Assembly (NCBI RefSeq): GCF_000186705.1
Contig: NZ_AEUE01000002.1
Coordinates: 186,001 to 250,000 of the forward strand
DNA: 64,000 bases
Reading direction: 5' to 3'
Source: Citromicrobium sp. JLT1363
GTDB taxonomy: Bacteria > Pseudomonadota > Alphaproteobacteria > Sphingomonadales > Sphingomonadaceae
The notes below the pieces were generated by a model that saw only the letters and a list, made by a program, of their open reading frames with translations, was not told the DNA's origin and did not search any database. The translations under genes and the position numbers were made by a program. Below are positions 42,554-50,900 of this stretch, one piece after another (positions within the stretch are counted from its first letter, which is position 1; each line of letters opens with the position of its first letter).

Positions 42554-43816
42554 ATGGAAGAACTCTTCGCATATCTCGGCGGGCAGCCGCCGCTGGTTCA
42601 GGCGCTGGGCGGCGTGGCGCTGCTGCTGCTGATCGCATTTCTGGTCAACCTCGTGCTCAAGAAGGTGGTGCTGCGCCTCGCCGCCCCGTTCCTCGACCGC
42701 AGGACCAAGACGCCCGACAAGGCCGTGGGCTGGCTGGTGACCACGATCCCGCTGCTGATCATCTCGCGCGGGATCGTTTTCGTGCGTTACCTGCCCGAAG
42801 AGTTCGAAGCGGTCGTCTCCAACGTCGCCAACGCCACCATCGTGCTGGTGATCGCGCTCTCCATCACCACCGGGCTGACCTACGTCAACGAACTGTACAA
42901 GCGGCGGCCCGAGGCCAGGCACCGCCCTATCAAGGGCTTCCTCCAGGTGGTGAAGATCCTCGTCTTCGGCGCGGCCGCGATCCTCGGGGTGGCCGCGCTG
43001 ATCGAACAGTCGCCGCTGCTGCTGCTGTCAGGCCTGGGTGCAATGGCGGCGGTGCTGCTGCTGGTGTTCAAGGACACGATCCTGAGCCTGGTCGCCTCTG
43101 TCCAGCTGTCCGCGCAGGACATGCTGCGCGTGGGCGACTGGATCGAGATGCCGCAGCAGAACGCCGACGGCGATGTGATCGATATCGCGCTGCACACGGT
43201 GAAGGTGCAGAACTTCGACAAGACGATCACCACCATCCCGACCTACAAGCTGATCAACGAGAGCTTTCGCAACTGGCGCGGGATGGCCGAGGCGGGCGGG
43301 CGCCGGATCAAGCGCGCGATCAACCTCGACCAGAACACGCTGCGCTTCCTGAGCGACGAGGAAGTGTCGGACCTGCGGCGTTTCCGCCTGCTGCGCGATT
43401 ACCTCGATCGCAAGGAGCAGGAGCTGCGCGAATGGAACGCGCGCGAAATGGCGGGGGAGGACAACCCGGTCAACGCGCGGCGGATCACCAATATCGGCAT
43501 GTTCCGGGCCTACGTGCTCGCCTATCTGCGCACGCATCCGCGGATCAATCACGACATGCTGACGCTGGTGCGCCAGCTGGAGCCGACGCCCACCGGGCTG
43601 CCGCTGCAGATCTACACCTTTGCGGCGACCACCCAGTTCGCGGAGTACGAGTTCATCCAGTCGGAGATTTTCGACCACCTGCTGGCGATCCTGCCCGAGT
43701 TCGGGCTGCGTGCCTTCCAGGAGCCGAGCGGAGTGGACTTCGCCCGGCTTTCCAGCCCGCGCACGCTGAAACAGTGGGAGCGCCGCGAGACGGAGACGCC
43801 GGGCAACGTCGTCTAG
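42554..43816 (+). CDS. YbdG-like mechanosensitive channel (MscS family)
   Basis: The 420-aa protein has five hydrophobic segments ending in the MscS pore helix region (LLLLSGLGAMAAVLLLVFKDTILSL), then the beta domain (RVGDWIEMPQQNADGDVIDI) and a long C-terminal part with NESFRNWRGMAEAGGRRIKR and RITNIGMFRAYVLAYLRTHP, as in E. coli YbdG. It opens on mild osmotic downshock. ATG 42554 is the first at the expected N-terminus; upstream frame is open but divergent. Confidence 0.9.
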   Translation: MEELFAYLGGQPPLVQALGGVALLLLIAFLVNLVLKKVVLRLAAPFLDRRTKTPDKAVGWLVTTIPLLIISRGIVFVRYLPEEFEAVVSNVANATIVLVIALSITTGLTYVNELYKRRPEARHRPIKGFLQVVKILVFGAAAILGVAALIEQSPLLLLSGLGAMAAVLLLVFKDTILSLVASVQLSAQDMLRVGDWIEMPQQNADGDVIDIALHTVKVQNFDKTITTIPTYKLINESFRNWRGMAEAGGRRIKRAINLDQNTLRFLSDEEVSDLRRFRLLRDYLDRKEQELREWNAREMAGEDNPVNARRITNIGMFRAYVLAYLRTHPRINHDMLTLVRQLEPTPTGLPLQIYTFAATTQFAEYEFIQSEIFDHLLAILPEFGLRAFQEPSGVDFARLSSPRTLKQWERRETETPGNVV

Positions 43817-43925
43817 CGGGCACGCCTGCCTGTGCCCGGGCCGTGCACCGCCGCCCCGACATAGCAAAACGCCCCGGAGCCAGGCTCGCGGGGCGTGATG
43901 CCGTTCCCGTCCATGGGAAAATCCG

Positions 43926-44621
43926 TCAGGCCGCCTCGGCCTCTTCGTTCGGGTCGCGCAGCACGTAGCCGCGGCCCCACACGGTTTCGATGTAATTCTC
44001 GCCATCGCATGCATGGCTGAGCTTCTTGCGCAGCTTGCAGATGAACACGTCGATGATCTTGAGTTCGGGCTCGTCCATCCCGCCATACAGGTGGTTGAGG
44101 AACATTTCCTTGGTCAGCGTGGTGCCCTTGCGGAGCGAAAGCAGCTCCAGCATCGCGTATTCCTTGCCCGTCAGGTGCACGCGCGCCCCGTCGACCTCCA
44201 CGGTCTTGGCATCGAGGTTCACCGCCAGTTTGCCGGTGCGGATGACCGACTGGCTGTGGCCCTTCGAACGGCGCACCACGGCATGGATGCGGGCGACCAG
44301 TTCTTCGCGGTGGAAGGGCTTGGTCACGTAATCGTCGGCACCGAAGCCGAAGCTGCGGATCTTGGAGTCCATCTCCGCAATGCCCGAGAGTATGAGAACC
44401 GGCGTCTGCACCTTGGCGACGCGCAGCTTCTTGAGCACATCGTAACCGTGCATGTCCGGCAGGTTCAGATCGAGCAGGATGATATCGTAATCATACAGCT
44501 TGCCCAGATCGAGGCCTTCCTCGCCCAGATCGGTCGAATAGACGTTGAAGCCTTCCGTGGTCAGCATCAGCTCGATGGCCTTGGCCGTGGTCGGTTCGTC
44601 CTCGATCAGCAATACGCGCAT
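43926..44621 (-). CDS. ctrA: cell-cycle master response regulator CtrA
   Basis: The 231-aa OmpR-type regulator has receiver Asp51 (LLDLNLPD) as in Caulobacter CtrA, and a winged-helix with [32 protein letters not shown], nearly invariant among CtrA proteins. It binds TTAA-type sites to control division, motility, and in some species gene-transfer-agent genes. Two TTAACC half-sites lie in its upstream region, suggesting autoregulation. ATG 44621 follows GGGGCAACCC. DivK, part of the same relay, is at 8650-9018. Confidence 0.96.
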   Translation of the reverse strand: MRVLLIEDEPTTAKAIELMLTTEGFNVYSTDLGEEGLDLGKLYDYDIILLDLNLPDMHGYDVLKKLRVAKVQTPVLILSGIAEMDSKIRSFGFGADDYVTKPFHREELVARIHAVVRRSKGHSQSVIRTGKLAVNLDAKTVEVDGARVHLTGKEYAMLELLSLRKGTTLTKEMFLNHLYGGMDEPELKIIDVFICKLRKKLSHACDGENYIETVWGRGYVLRDPNEEAEAA

Positions 44622-44683
44622 GGGTTGCCCCCTTTGCCCCTGTGGATGTGCTGCGACACTCCGTTGCGGAGCGCTGCATTTCA

Positions 44684-44717
44684 TTAACCACACAAGGTCT
44701 GAACGGAAAAGGTTAAC
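44684..44717 (-). promoter_or_regulatory. paired CtrA half-sites upstream of ctrA
   Basis: TTAACC at 44684-44689 and its complement GGTTAAC at 44711-44717 flank a 21-bp interval, 63-96 bases before the ctrA start. TTAACC is the core of the CtrA half-site. This fits direct autoregulation. Confidence 0.45.
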
Positions 44718-44931
44718 ATCGTGTAAAGCGCATGTTTGCGGCGAATCGCGCGGTGAGGCGAGCCTCCCGTGAGTCGGGCCGTGCGCCGCATGGCAGAGTC
44801 ACCCGAAAGCCACAGGTGGCCGTGCTTGCAAAGCAAGGCTTGCGATCTTGCACCGCAGCGGATATTTCCTTTCACCGGAAGCGCAAGAGGCAGTGCTTTC
44901 GTTTCAATTTTCGCCTCGGGAGCGTTCAGTG

Positions 44932-45069
44932 ATGACCAGGCTTCGGGATATCGCAATCCCCGCTTTGGCCCCAGCTTCGAATTGCGCGTCGCCGTTCACT
45001 TCGGCGTCCTTCGCGCGCGTCTCCTATTATACCTATTATTTCGGTTCGTTTAGCGGCCGGTACGCCTGA
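44932..45069 (+). CDS. candidate aromatic-rich leader peptide (Phe/Tyr attenuator)
   Basis: A 45-codon frame begins at ATG 44932 with GGGAG nine bases upstream. It starts with ordinary residues (MTRLRDIAIP) but its end is packed with aromatics: SYYTYYFGSFSGRYA. Nine of the last 24 residues are Tyr or Phe (Tyr 32, 33, 35, 36, 44; Phe 22, 27, 37, 40). It ends 117 bp before chorismate mutase, the first step of Phe/Tyr synthesis. That is what a transcription- or translation-attenuation leader looks like: ribosomes stall at Tyr/Phe codons when those are scarce. The stop codon lies in the loop of a hairpin. The rest of the 565-bp gap between ctrA and chorismate mutase shows no other credible gene. 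Confidence 0.6.
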   Translation: MTRLRDIAIPALAPASNCASPFTSASFARVSYYTYYFGSFSGRYA

Positions 45070-45079
45070 GCGGCGTATC
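45059..45079 (+). other. hairpin at the leader-peptide stop
   Basis: GGTACGCC (45059-45066) pairs with GGCGTATC (45072-45079, one G-U) around loop TGAGC, which contains the leader stop codon TGA. A competing pairing is possible between GCGGCCAC (45108 onward) and GTGCCGC (about 45139 onward). I see no T-run, so a classical terminator is not obvious. Confidence 0.4.
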
Positions 45080-45186
45080 GGGATCCGCGCGAGGCCCTGC
45101 GCATAAAGCGGCCACCAGCTTCCATCGAAAACGACCTTGTGCCGCGCCGCCCGAAATGCGTGCGCGCCGAACCGAAAGACACGAAC

Positions 45187-45909
45187 ATGACGAATACCAA
45201 TACCAATATGCGCGCCATCGATACGCTGCGAGAAGAGATCGACACGCTGGACGAGGAACTGCTCGCCCTGATCGAGCGCAGGCTCGACCTCGCGGCGGCC
45301 ATCGCGCAGGCCAAGGGTGAGGACACCGCCGATGCCGATAGCGAAGAACTGCTGCTGCGCCCGGCGCGCGAGGCAAGCGTCATCGCCCGCTTGGGTTCGC
45401 TGACCCGCCGCATCCCGAAGGATTCGATCACCGCCATCTGGCGCGAGCTGATGGCGATCAACCTGCAGGCGCAGCGCCCGATCGAGATCGCGCTGCATGC
45501 CTCGCGTCACCCAGAACGCATGCACCTGATGGCGCGCGCGCGTTTCGGCACGATCCTGCCCGTGCGGGCAAGCGCCTCTCCGCAGGCCGCGCTCGACAAG
45601 GCGCGCGCAGGGCGCGCGATCGCGCTGATCGAGATCGGGGAGGGCGACTGGTGGACCAGGCTGGGCGACGATCCCGACCTCAACATCATCGATGGGCTGC
45701 TGGGCGAAGGCGGGCGCGGGTCCGCGCTCGCGGTCGGCCGCCTCTCGCCCGACCGGCTGGGGGAAGACCGCAGCTTCGCGGTGCTCGAACAGGCGGAGCT
45801 TGCCAACCGGCTGGGCCGGGGCGAAGCGGTCTTGCCGATTGCCGTGTCGGGCAATCTGAACCTCTGCGTGATCGAACGTGTGACGCCGCTGTCGCGCGCG
45901 GCGGCCTGA
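45187..45909 (+). CDS. chorismate mutase with a degenerate prephenate-dehydratase-like C-terminal extension
   Basis: The 240-aa protein has an AroQ-type chorismate mutase domain (about 8-95: LREEIDTLDEELLALIERR, LAAAIAQAK, IWRELMAINLQAQ). It turns chorismate into prephenate. Residues about 100-240 resemble one lobe of a periplasmic-binding-like or prephenate dehydratase fold (MARARFGTILPV, AGRAIALIEIGEGDWW) but lack PDT catalytic motifs. The next gene encodes a separate PDT domain, so together they look like a P-protein split in two. ATG 45187 is chosen; the upstream frame crosses the leader hairpins. Confidence 0.85.
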   Translation: MTNTNTNMRAIDTLREEIDTLDEELLALIERRLDLAAAIAQAKGEDTADADSEELLLRPAREASVIARLGSLTRRIPKDSITAIWRELMAINLQAQRPIEIALHASRHPERMHLMARARFGTILPVRASASPQAALDKARAGRAIALIEIGEGDWWTRLGDDPDLNIIDGLLGEGGRGSALAVGRLSPDRLGEDRSFAVLEQAELANRLGRGEAVLPIAVSGNLNLCVIERVTPLSRAAA

Positions 45910-45937
45910 TCGCTCCCGACCGGCACGAGTTCATCTT

Positions 45938-46474
45938 ATGCGAATTGCCTATGGCGGGCACCCCGGTGCCTTCGGAGAGCTTGCCTGTCTCGCGCGGTTT
46001 CCCGAGGGCGAGCCCGTCGGCTACGCGGATTTTCCCGCGGCCTGCGCGGCGCTGGTCAGCGGGGATTGCGACCACGCGCTGATCCCGTTCGAAAACTCCA
46101 TCGCGGGCCCCGTGCCCGGCGTGGCCGATCTGCTCGCCTCGCTGCCGGTGCGACGGATCGGCGAACATGCGCAGCCGGTGGCCTTCCATTGCCTGGGCGT
46201 GCGGGGAACGCGGCTCGACGAGGTGCAGGTGATCGCCAGCCACCCCATGGCGCTGGCCGAATGCACCCGCTTTCTGGCGCGGACCGGCGCGCGGGCGGTG
46301 GAGGCGGGCGATACCGCAGGGGCCGCCGCCACGGTAGCCGAGGAGGGGGATCGCACGCGCGCCGCGCTCGCCTCGGAGCGGGCGGCGGCGCTCTACGGGC
46401 TGGAAGTGATTGCGGCGAACGTGGAGGACAGCCCCGACAACGTTACCCACTTCGCGGTGCTGGAGCGGGCCTGA
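45938..46474 (+). CDS. pheA: prephenate dehydratase catalytic domain without ACT domain
   Basis: The 178-aa protein covers only the PDT catalytic domain: AYGGHPGAFGE at the start, PFENSIAGPV for the ENS motif, AFHCLGVRG and ASHPMALAEC. The usual C-terminal ACT domain, which senses Phe (full enzymes are about 280 aa), is absent. The catalytic TRF motif reads THF (DNVTHFAVL), keeping the Thr but replacing Arg by His. It would make phenylpyruvate for Phe. It starts 28 bp after chorismate mutase and is convergent with rpoN, 3 bp away. Without an ACT domain, feedback control must lie elsewhere. Confidence 0.85.
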   Translation: MRIAYGGHPGAFGELACLARFPEGEPVGYADFPAACAALVSGDCDHALIPFENSIAGPVPGVADLLASLPVRRIGEHAQPVAFHCLGVRGTRLDEVQVIASHPMALAECTRFLARTGARAVEAGDTAGAAATVAEEGDRTRAALASERAAALYGLEVIAANVEDSPDNVTHFAVLERA

Positions 46475-46477
46475 TCG

Positions 46478-47965
46478 CTACCCGATCGCGGCGAGCTTCT
46501 TCGCCCGGCGGCGCTGCACGCTCGACCCGATCCCCATCGCCTCGCGGTACTTGGCGACCGTGCGGCGTGCGATGTCGAAGCCTTCGGCCTTGAGAAGATC
46601 GACCAGCTTGTCGTCGGAGAGGATCGCCTTGGCATCTTCGGCATCGGTCAACGCCTTGATCCGCGCCTTGACCGCTTCCGCGCTCGCGCCCTCGCCATCT
46701 TCGCCGCCACCAACACCGCTGGTGAAGAAGTACTTGAGATCGAAGGTGCCGCGCGGACAATGCAGGAACTTGTTGCTGGTCACCCGGCTGACCGTGCTTT
46801 CGTGCATCTCGATCTTTTCGGCCACCTGCTTCAGCGTCAGCGGACGCAGGTGGCTGACCCCGTGCAGGAAGAAGCCTTCCTGCTGGGTCACGATCTCGCT
46901 CGCCACCGCAAGGATGGTCTTCTGCCGCTGGTCGAGCGCGCGGATCAGCCAGCGTGCGTCTTCCAGCTTGTCCTTCAGCCATGACCGGCTGTCGCGGTCG
47001 CGGCAGCCATCGCGCAAGGTCACCAGATAGGGGCGGTTGACCACGAGGCGCGGCAGCGTTGCCTCGTTCAGCGCGATGCGCCAGGTGCCATCGGGGCTGC
47101 GGTCGATCAGGATGTCGGGCGCGATGGCCCCATCCTCGCGCGTGCCGAAGGCAAGGCCGGGGCGCGGGTCGTAGGCGCGCAGTTCCGCCAGCATCTCCAC
47201 CAGCTCTTCCTGGTCGACTTCACACAGCTTGCGCAGCCGCGCGACCTCGCCCCGGGCGACCAGATCGAGATGGTCGATCAGCCGCGCCATGCACGGATCG
47301 TAACGGTCCGCCTCGCGGGCCTGGATCGCCAGGCATTCGGCCAGGTCGCGTGCGCCCACGCCTGCCGGATCGAGCGTCTGGACCAGCGCCAGCGCGCGCT
47401 CGGCCTCCGCCAGGGGAACGCCCAGCGCGGCGGCGATCTCGGTCAGCGGTTCGGCGAGGTAACCGGCCTCGTCCAGCCGGTCGACAATGGCGCGCGCGAT
47501 GAAGATCTCGCGCTCGTCGCTGGCGGCCGCGCCAACCTGTGCGTGAAGATGTTCGGACAGCGAGATGCCGGCAGCGGTGCTCTGTTCGAGGCCGAAGCCC
47601 TCGTCCTCGCCGCCGCCAGAACCATCCGCCGCGCCCCAGCTGCCGTCACCCGTATCGCGGTCTATTTCCAGCGCGGAAGAGGCAAGATCGGTCGGCGCGT
47701 CGCTCTGCCCGGCGCCTTCCGCGATCAGCGTGTCGGCCTCACGCTCCTCGCGCGGAGTCTCGGGCACGTCGGAATCGCCACCCTCTCCGCGCTCTGCCTG
47801 GGGCGTCTCCCCCAGCTCGAGCAAAGGGTTGGATTCCAGCGCATCGCCGATGAAGGCCTCGATCTCGAGGTTCGACAGCGTCAGCAGCTTGATCGCCTGC
47901 TGCAGCTGCGGTGTCATCACCAGCGATTGCGACTGGCGCAGGTCGAGGCGCGGGGCGAGGGACAT
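46478..47965 (-). CDS. rpoN: RNA polymerase sigma-54 factor
   Basis: The 495-aa protein has the Gln-rich region I (RQSQSLVMTPQLQQAIKLL, the activator-contact part), an acidic region II (about 70-130), the core-binding domain and the HTH, ending with the RpoN box ARRTVAKYRE. It directs RNA polymerase to -24/-12 promoters with bEBP activators. It follows lptB on the same strand, the common order in proteobacteria. ATG 47965 starts at MSLAPRLDLRQ as in homologs. Confidence 0.95.
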   Translation of the reverse strand: MSLAPRLDLRQSQSLVMTPQLQQAIKLLTLSNLEIEAFIGDALESNPLLELGETPQAERGEGGDSDVPETPREEREADTLIAEGAGQSDAPTDLASSALEIDRDTGDGSWGAADGSGGGEDEGFGLEQSTAAGISLSEHLHAQVGAAASDEREIFIARAIVDRLDEAGYLAEPLTEIAAALGVPLAEAERALALVQTLDPAGVGARDLAECLAIQAREADRYDPCMARLIDHLDLVARGEVARLRKLCEVDQEELVEMLAELRAYDPRPGLAFGTREDGAIAPDILIDRSPDGTWRIALNEATLPRLVVNRPYLVTLRDGCRDRDSRSWLKDKLEDARWLIRALDQRQKTILAVASEIVTQQEGFFLHGVSHLRPLTLKQVAEKIEMHESTVSRVTSNKFLHCPRGTFDLKYFFTSGVGGGEDGEGASAEAVKARIKALTDAEDAKAILSDDKLVDLLKAEGFDIARRTVAKYREAMGIGSSVQRRRAKKLAAIG

Positions 47966-48060
47966 CAGGCGTTGCGTCCATTCGTCCGTTGGCAAGCCAG
48001 CAGACTGCTCCCGGTACCGGCCCCGGCGAACCGGCATTGGCCACCGGGAATCACAGCGAC

Positions 48061-48167
48061 GACCGCCGGAAAATTGAACACACCTGGCCGGGTGGGAGTG
48101 CGGGCTGGTGCCGCCACGGCGGACCCAGTTCTCCCCTGAGCGGTCACGTTTCGGACCGCCGGAAAAT
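48061..48167. repeat. 14-bp direct repeats flanking the lptB-rpoN gap
   Basis: GACCGCCGGAAAAT occurs at 48061-48074 and 48154-48167, 93 bp apart. The second copy runs into the lptB stop codon. The 79 bp between them is GC-rich with no gene. A duplicated binding site or a small duplication is possible. Confidence 0.55.
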
Positions 48168-48964
48168 CACAAGGTAAAATTCTCGCCAAGGTAGAGCCTG
48201 CGCACGTTCTCGTCTGCCACCAGGTCCTGCGGGGTGCCCGCGAACAGCACCTGGCCACCATAGATGATACAGGCGCGGTCTACGATATCGAGTGTTTCCC
48301 GAACGTTATGATCGGTAATCAGCACGCCGATGCCGCGATCCTTCAGGTCGATCACCAGATCGCGGATGTCGCTGATCGAGAGCGGATCGATCCCCGCGAA
48401 GGGTTCGTCCAGCAGCATGATCGAGGGGTTGGCCGCCAGCGCACGCGCGATTTCGCACCGCCGCCGCTCGCCGCCCGAAAGCGCCATGGCGGGCGCGCTG
48501 CGCAGCCGGGTGAGGCCGAATTCGTCCAGCAGCCGCTCCAGCCCCTCGCGCCGGCGCGCGCGATCGGGCTCCGCCAGTTCGAGCACGGTGGCGATGTTCT
48601 GTTCCACGGTCAGCCCGCGGAAAATGCTGGTTTCCTGCGGCAGGTAGCCCAGGCCGAGGATGGCCCGCCGGTACATCGGCAGGTGCGTCACATCCTCGCC
48701 ATCCATCAGGATGCGGCCGCTATCGGGCTTCACCAGCCCCATGATCGAATAGAAACAGGTCGTCTTGCCCGCGCCGTTGGGGCCCAGCAGGCCCAGCACC
48801 TCGCCCTTGCCGACCGACAGCGAAATATCGGTCAGCACGGCGCGCTTGTCGTAGCTCTTGGCGATGGAGACGACTTCCAGCCCGCCCTGCGGGATGGGCG
48901 GGGCGGCGTTGGCTTCCACCTGTGCGGAGCTTTGCGCAATTTCGGCGGGGTCGATCTCTGCCAT
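48167..48964 (-). CDS. lptB: LPS export ABC transporter ATPase
   Basis: The 265-aa ABC ATPase has Walker A GPNGAGKTT (about 61-69), the LSGGERRR signature, Walker B IMLLDEPFAGID and switch His in ITDHNV. The YLPQETSIFRGLTVEQNI stretch and the neighbouring rpoN identify it as LptB, the motor of the Lpt bridge that moves LPS to the outer membrane. A 25-residue extra N-terminus precedes the fold. Keeping LptB in a sphingolipid-making cell suggests LPS or another Lpt substrate is still exported. Confidence 0.92.
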   Translation of the reverse strand: MAEIDPAEIAQSSAQVEANAAPPIPQGGLEVVSIAKSYDKRAVLTDISLSVGKGEVLGLLGPNGAGKTTCFYSIMGLVKPDSGRILMDGEDVTHLPMYRRAILGLGYLPQETSIFRGLTVEQNIATVLELAEPDRARRREGLERLLDEFGLTRLRSAPAMALSGGERRRCEIARALAANPSIMLLDEPFAGIDPLSISDIRDLVIDLKDRGIGVLITDHNVRETLDIVDRACIIYGGQVLFAGTPQDLVADENVRRLYLGENFTL

Positions 48965-49106
48965 GGGGCCTGCTTAGCAAATGGTGCGCGTGGCGAAAGC
49001 TGCAAACGGCGAGGGATCGCGCGCTGGTGCGTGCCAACAGGCTTGAGAGTGGGGCGATGCCGGCCTAACATCAACCTCTTGCGCACGCAGGCGAGAGGAC
49101 AAGCGG

Positions 49107-49469
49107 ATGGACACGAGCAGCAATTTTCCCACTGGCGATGCCGAACAGGTCGATTGGGCCGCCCGGATCAGCGACAACATTGCGTGGAGCCTGCTCGTCA
49201 CGACCGCGCTCATCATCTTCATCACCATGCCCAAGATGAAATACGCCTTCGACGGCATCACCGTTTACTTCCTGCTGGTGGTGATGGTGGGCGCGTTCAT
49301 TCCGGTGCTGCGCTTCTTCGAACATCGCTGGGATAGCCGATCGGGCCACGATCCCCACGATCCTTCGCTGCGTGGCGCGTTTCGCCGCGATCAGGTGGGG
49401 CTGTGGCTGATGACCATCGGCGTCCCGCTTCTGCTGGCCGCAGGCTTCGGAATCGCATTTCCGCACTGA
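49107..49469 (+). CDS. small three-TM hypothetical membrane protein
   Basis: The 120-aa protein has hydrophobic segments at about 24-41, 49-68 and 98-117, with a basic/acidic loop (EHRWDSRSGHDPHDP). I do not recognise a family. ATG 49107 follows GAGAGGACAAGC. It precedes the BON-MscS channel gene by 51 bp on the same strand. Confidence 0.6.
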   Translation: MDTSSNFPTGDAEQVDWAARISDNIAWSLLVTTALIIFITMPKMKYAFDGITVYFLLVVMVGAFIPVLRFFEHRWDSRSGHDPHDPSLRGAFRRDQVGLWLMTIGVPLLLAAGFGIAFPH

Positions 49470-49520
49470 CGGCGGCGTCATGCCGCGCGAATCGCGGCTG
49501 ATCACGGGGGGGCTGAGACC

Positions 49521-50900
49521 ATGCTGCGGATACTGGCCGCCTTCTGCCTTGCGCTCATCGCGCTGCCTGCATCGGCGGCGCTGCCCTCGCTATCGCAGGA
49601 TGAACCGGCGGAGGCTCAGCCCGCGCCTGCGCCCACTGCGGGTAACACGCTGTCGGACCAGCGCGATCCGCAGGCCGATACGCGCATCGCCAACCGCCTG
49701 CGCGACATCTACGCGCAGGTTTCCGGCTTTTCCGCCATCGAGGTCGAGGTCAACGAAGGGGTCGTGCGGCTGACCGGGTCCGCGCCCAGCCAGCAGGCGA
49801 TCGAGGAGGCGGGCGCCATCGCCGCGCGCTTCGATGTCGCCACGGTCGAGAACGAGATCGCGCGCGACACCTCGCTCAGCGGGACGGCGGACATCGTGAC
49901 CGCCCTGGTGGACCGGATGCGCGAGGCGGTGAACATGCTGCCGCTGATCGGGGTGGCGCTGCTGATCGGCCTTGCGATCGTGGTCGTGGGCTACCTGCTC
50001 GCCTCGCTCAAGTTCGTCTGGCGGCTGTTCACTCCGAACGATTTTCTCGCCGATCTGGTGGCGAGCGCGATCCGCTTCATCGCGGTGATCTTCGCCGCGG
50101 TCATCGCGCTCGACATTATCGGGGCGACCGCGCTGCTGGGCGCGGTGCTGGGCGGCGCGGGCGTCATCGGCATCGCGCTGGGCTTTGCCATGCGGGACAC
50201 GGTGGAGAACTACGTCGCATCGCTGATGCTGAGCCTGCGCCAGCCGTTCCGCGCCAACGATCTGGTGAACATCGACGAGTTCGAGGGGCGCGTGATTCGC
50301 CTCACCAGCCGGGCCACCGTGCTGATGACGCTGGAGGGCAACCAGCTGCGCATCCCGAACTCGACGGTGTTCAAGGCCAACATCCTCAATTTCACGCGCA
50401 ACCCGCAGCGCCGCTTCGATTTCACCCTGGGCGTCGACCCGGACGACGATGCCACCGCCGCGGCCGAACTGGGGCGCGAGACGCTGGCGGGGCTGCCCTT
50501 CGTCCTGACGGATCCGCCGCCCGAGGCGCGGATTGTCGAGGTCGGCGATTCGAACGTGCTGATCCGCTTCCTCGGCTGGATCGACCAGCGCGAGACCGAC
50601 TGGTTCAAGGCGCAGAGCGCAGCGATCCCGGCGGTCAAGAATGCGCTGGAGGGCGCAGGCTTCGGCCTGCCCGAGCCGATCTATCGCCTGCGCTTCGACC
50701 CGCGTTCGGCCAGCCTCCCGTTCGAGAACATCGCCGAGCGCGATGGCGCACCCACGCGCCCGCGCAAACCGAAGCCCGATGCCGAGGCTGTGCTTGCCGA
50801 TGTCGCGCCCAGCGACGAGATCGACCAGATGGTGGAAGAAGAGCGCGAAAGCCCCGAGGCCAAGCGCGACCTGCTCGACCACCGGCGGCCGGTGGAGTGA
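49521..50900 (+). CDS. BON-domain MscS-family mechanosensitive channel
   Basis: The 459-aa precursor has a signal peptide (about 1-19), a BON domain (about 55-115: IEVEVNEGVVRLTGSAPSQQ), three membrane segments, the MscS pore and beta domain (GFAMRDTVENYVASLMLSLRQPF, VNIDEFEGRVIRLTSRATVL) and an acidic cytoplasmic tail. BON domains bind lipids, so the periplasmic part may touch the outer membrane or phospholipid surface. A second, YbdG-type channel is at 42554-43816. Confidence 0.88.
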   Translation: MLRILAAFCLALIALPASAALPSLSQDEPAEAQPAPAPTAGNTLSDQRDPQADTRIANRLRDIYAQVSGFSAIEVEVNEGVVRLTGSAPSQQAIEEAGAIAARFDVATVENEIARDTSLSGTADIVTALVDRMREAVNMLPLIGVALLIGLAIVVVGYLLASLKFVWRLFTPNDFLADLVASAIRFIAVIFAAVIALDIIGATALLGAVLGGAGVIGIALGFAMRDTVENYVASLMLSLRQPFRANDLVNIDEFEGRVIRLTSRATVLMTLEGNQLRIPNSTVFKANILNFTRNPQRRFDFTLGVDPDDDATAAAELGRETLAGLPFVLTDPPPEARIVEVGDSNVLIRFLGWIDQRETDWFKAQSAAIPAVKNALEGAGFGLPEPIYRLRFDPRSASLPFENIAERDGAPTRPRKPKPDAEAVLADVAPSDEIDQMVEEERESPEAKRDLLDHRRPVE

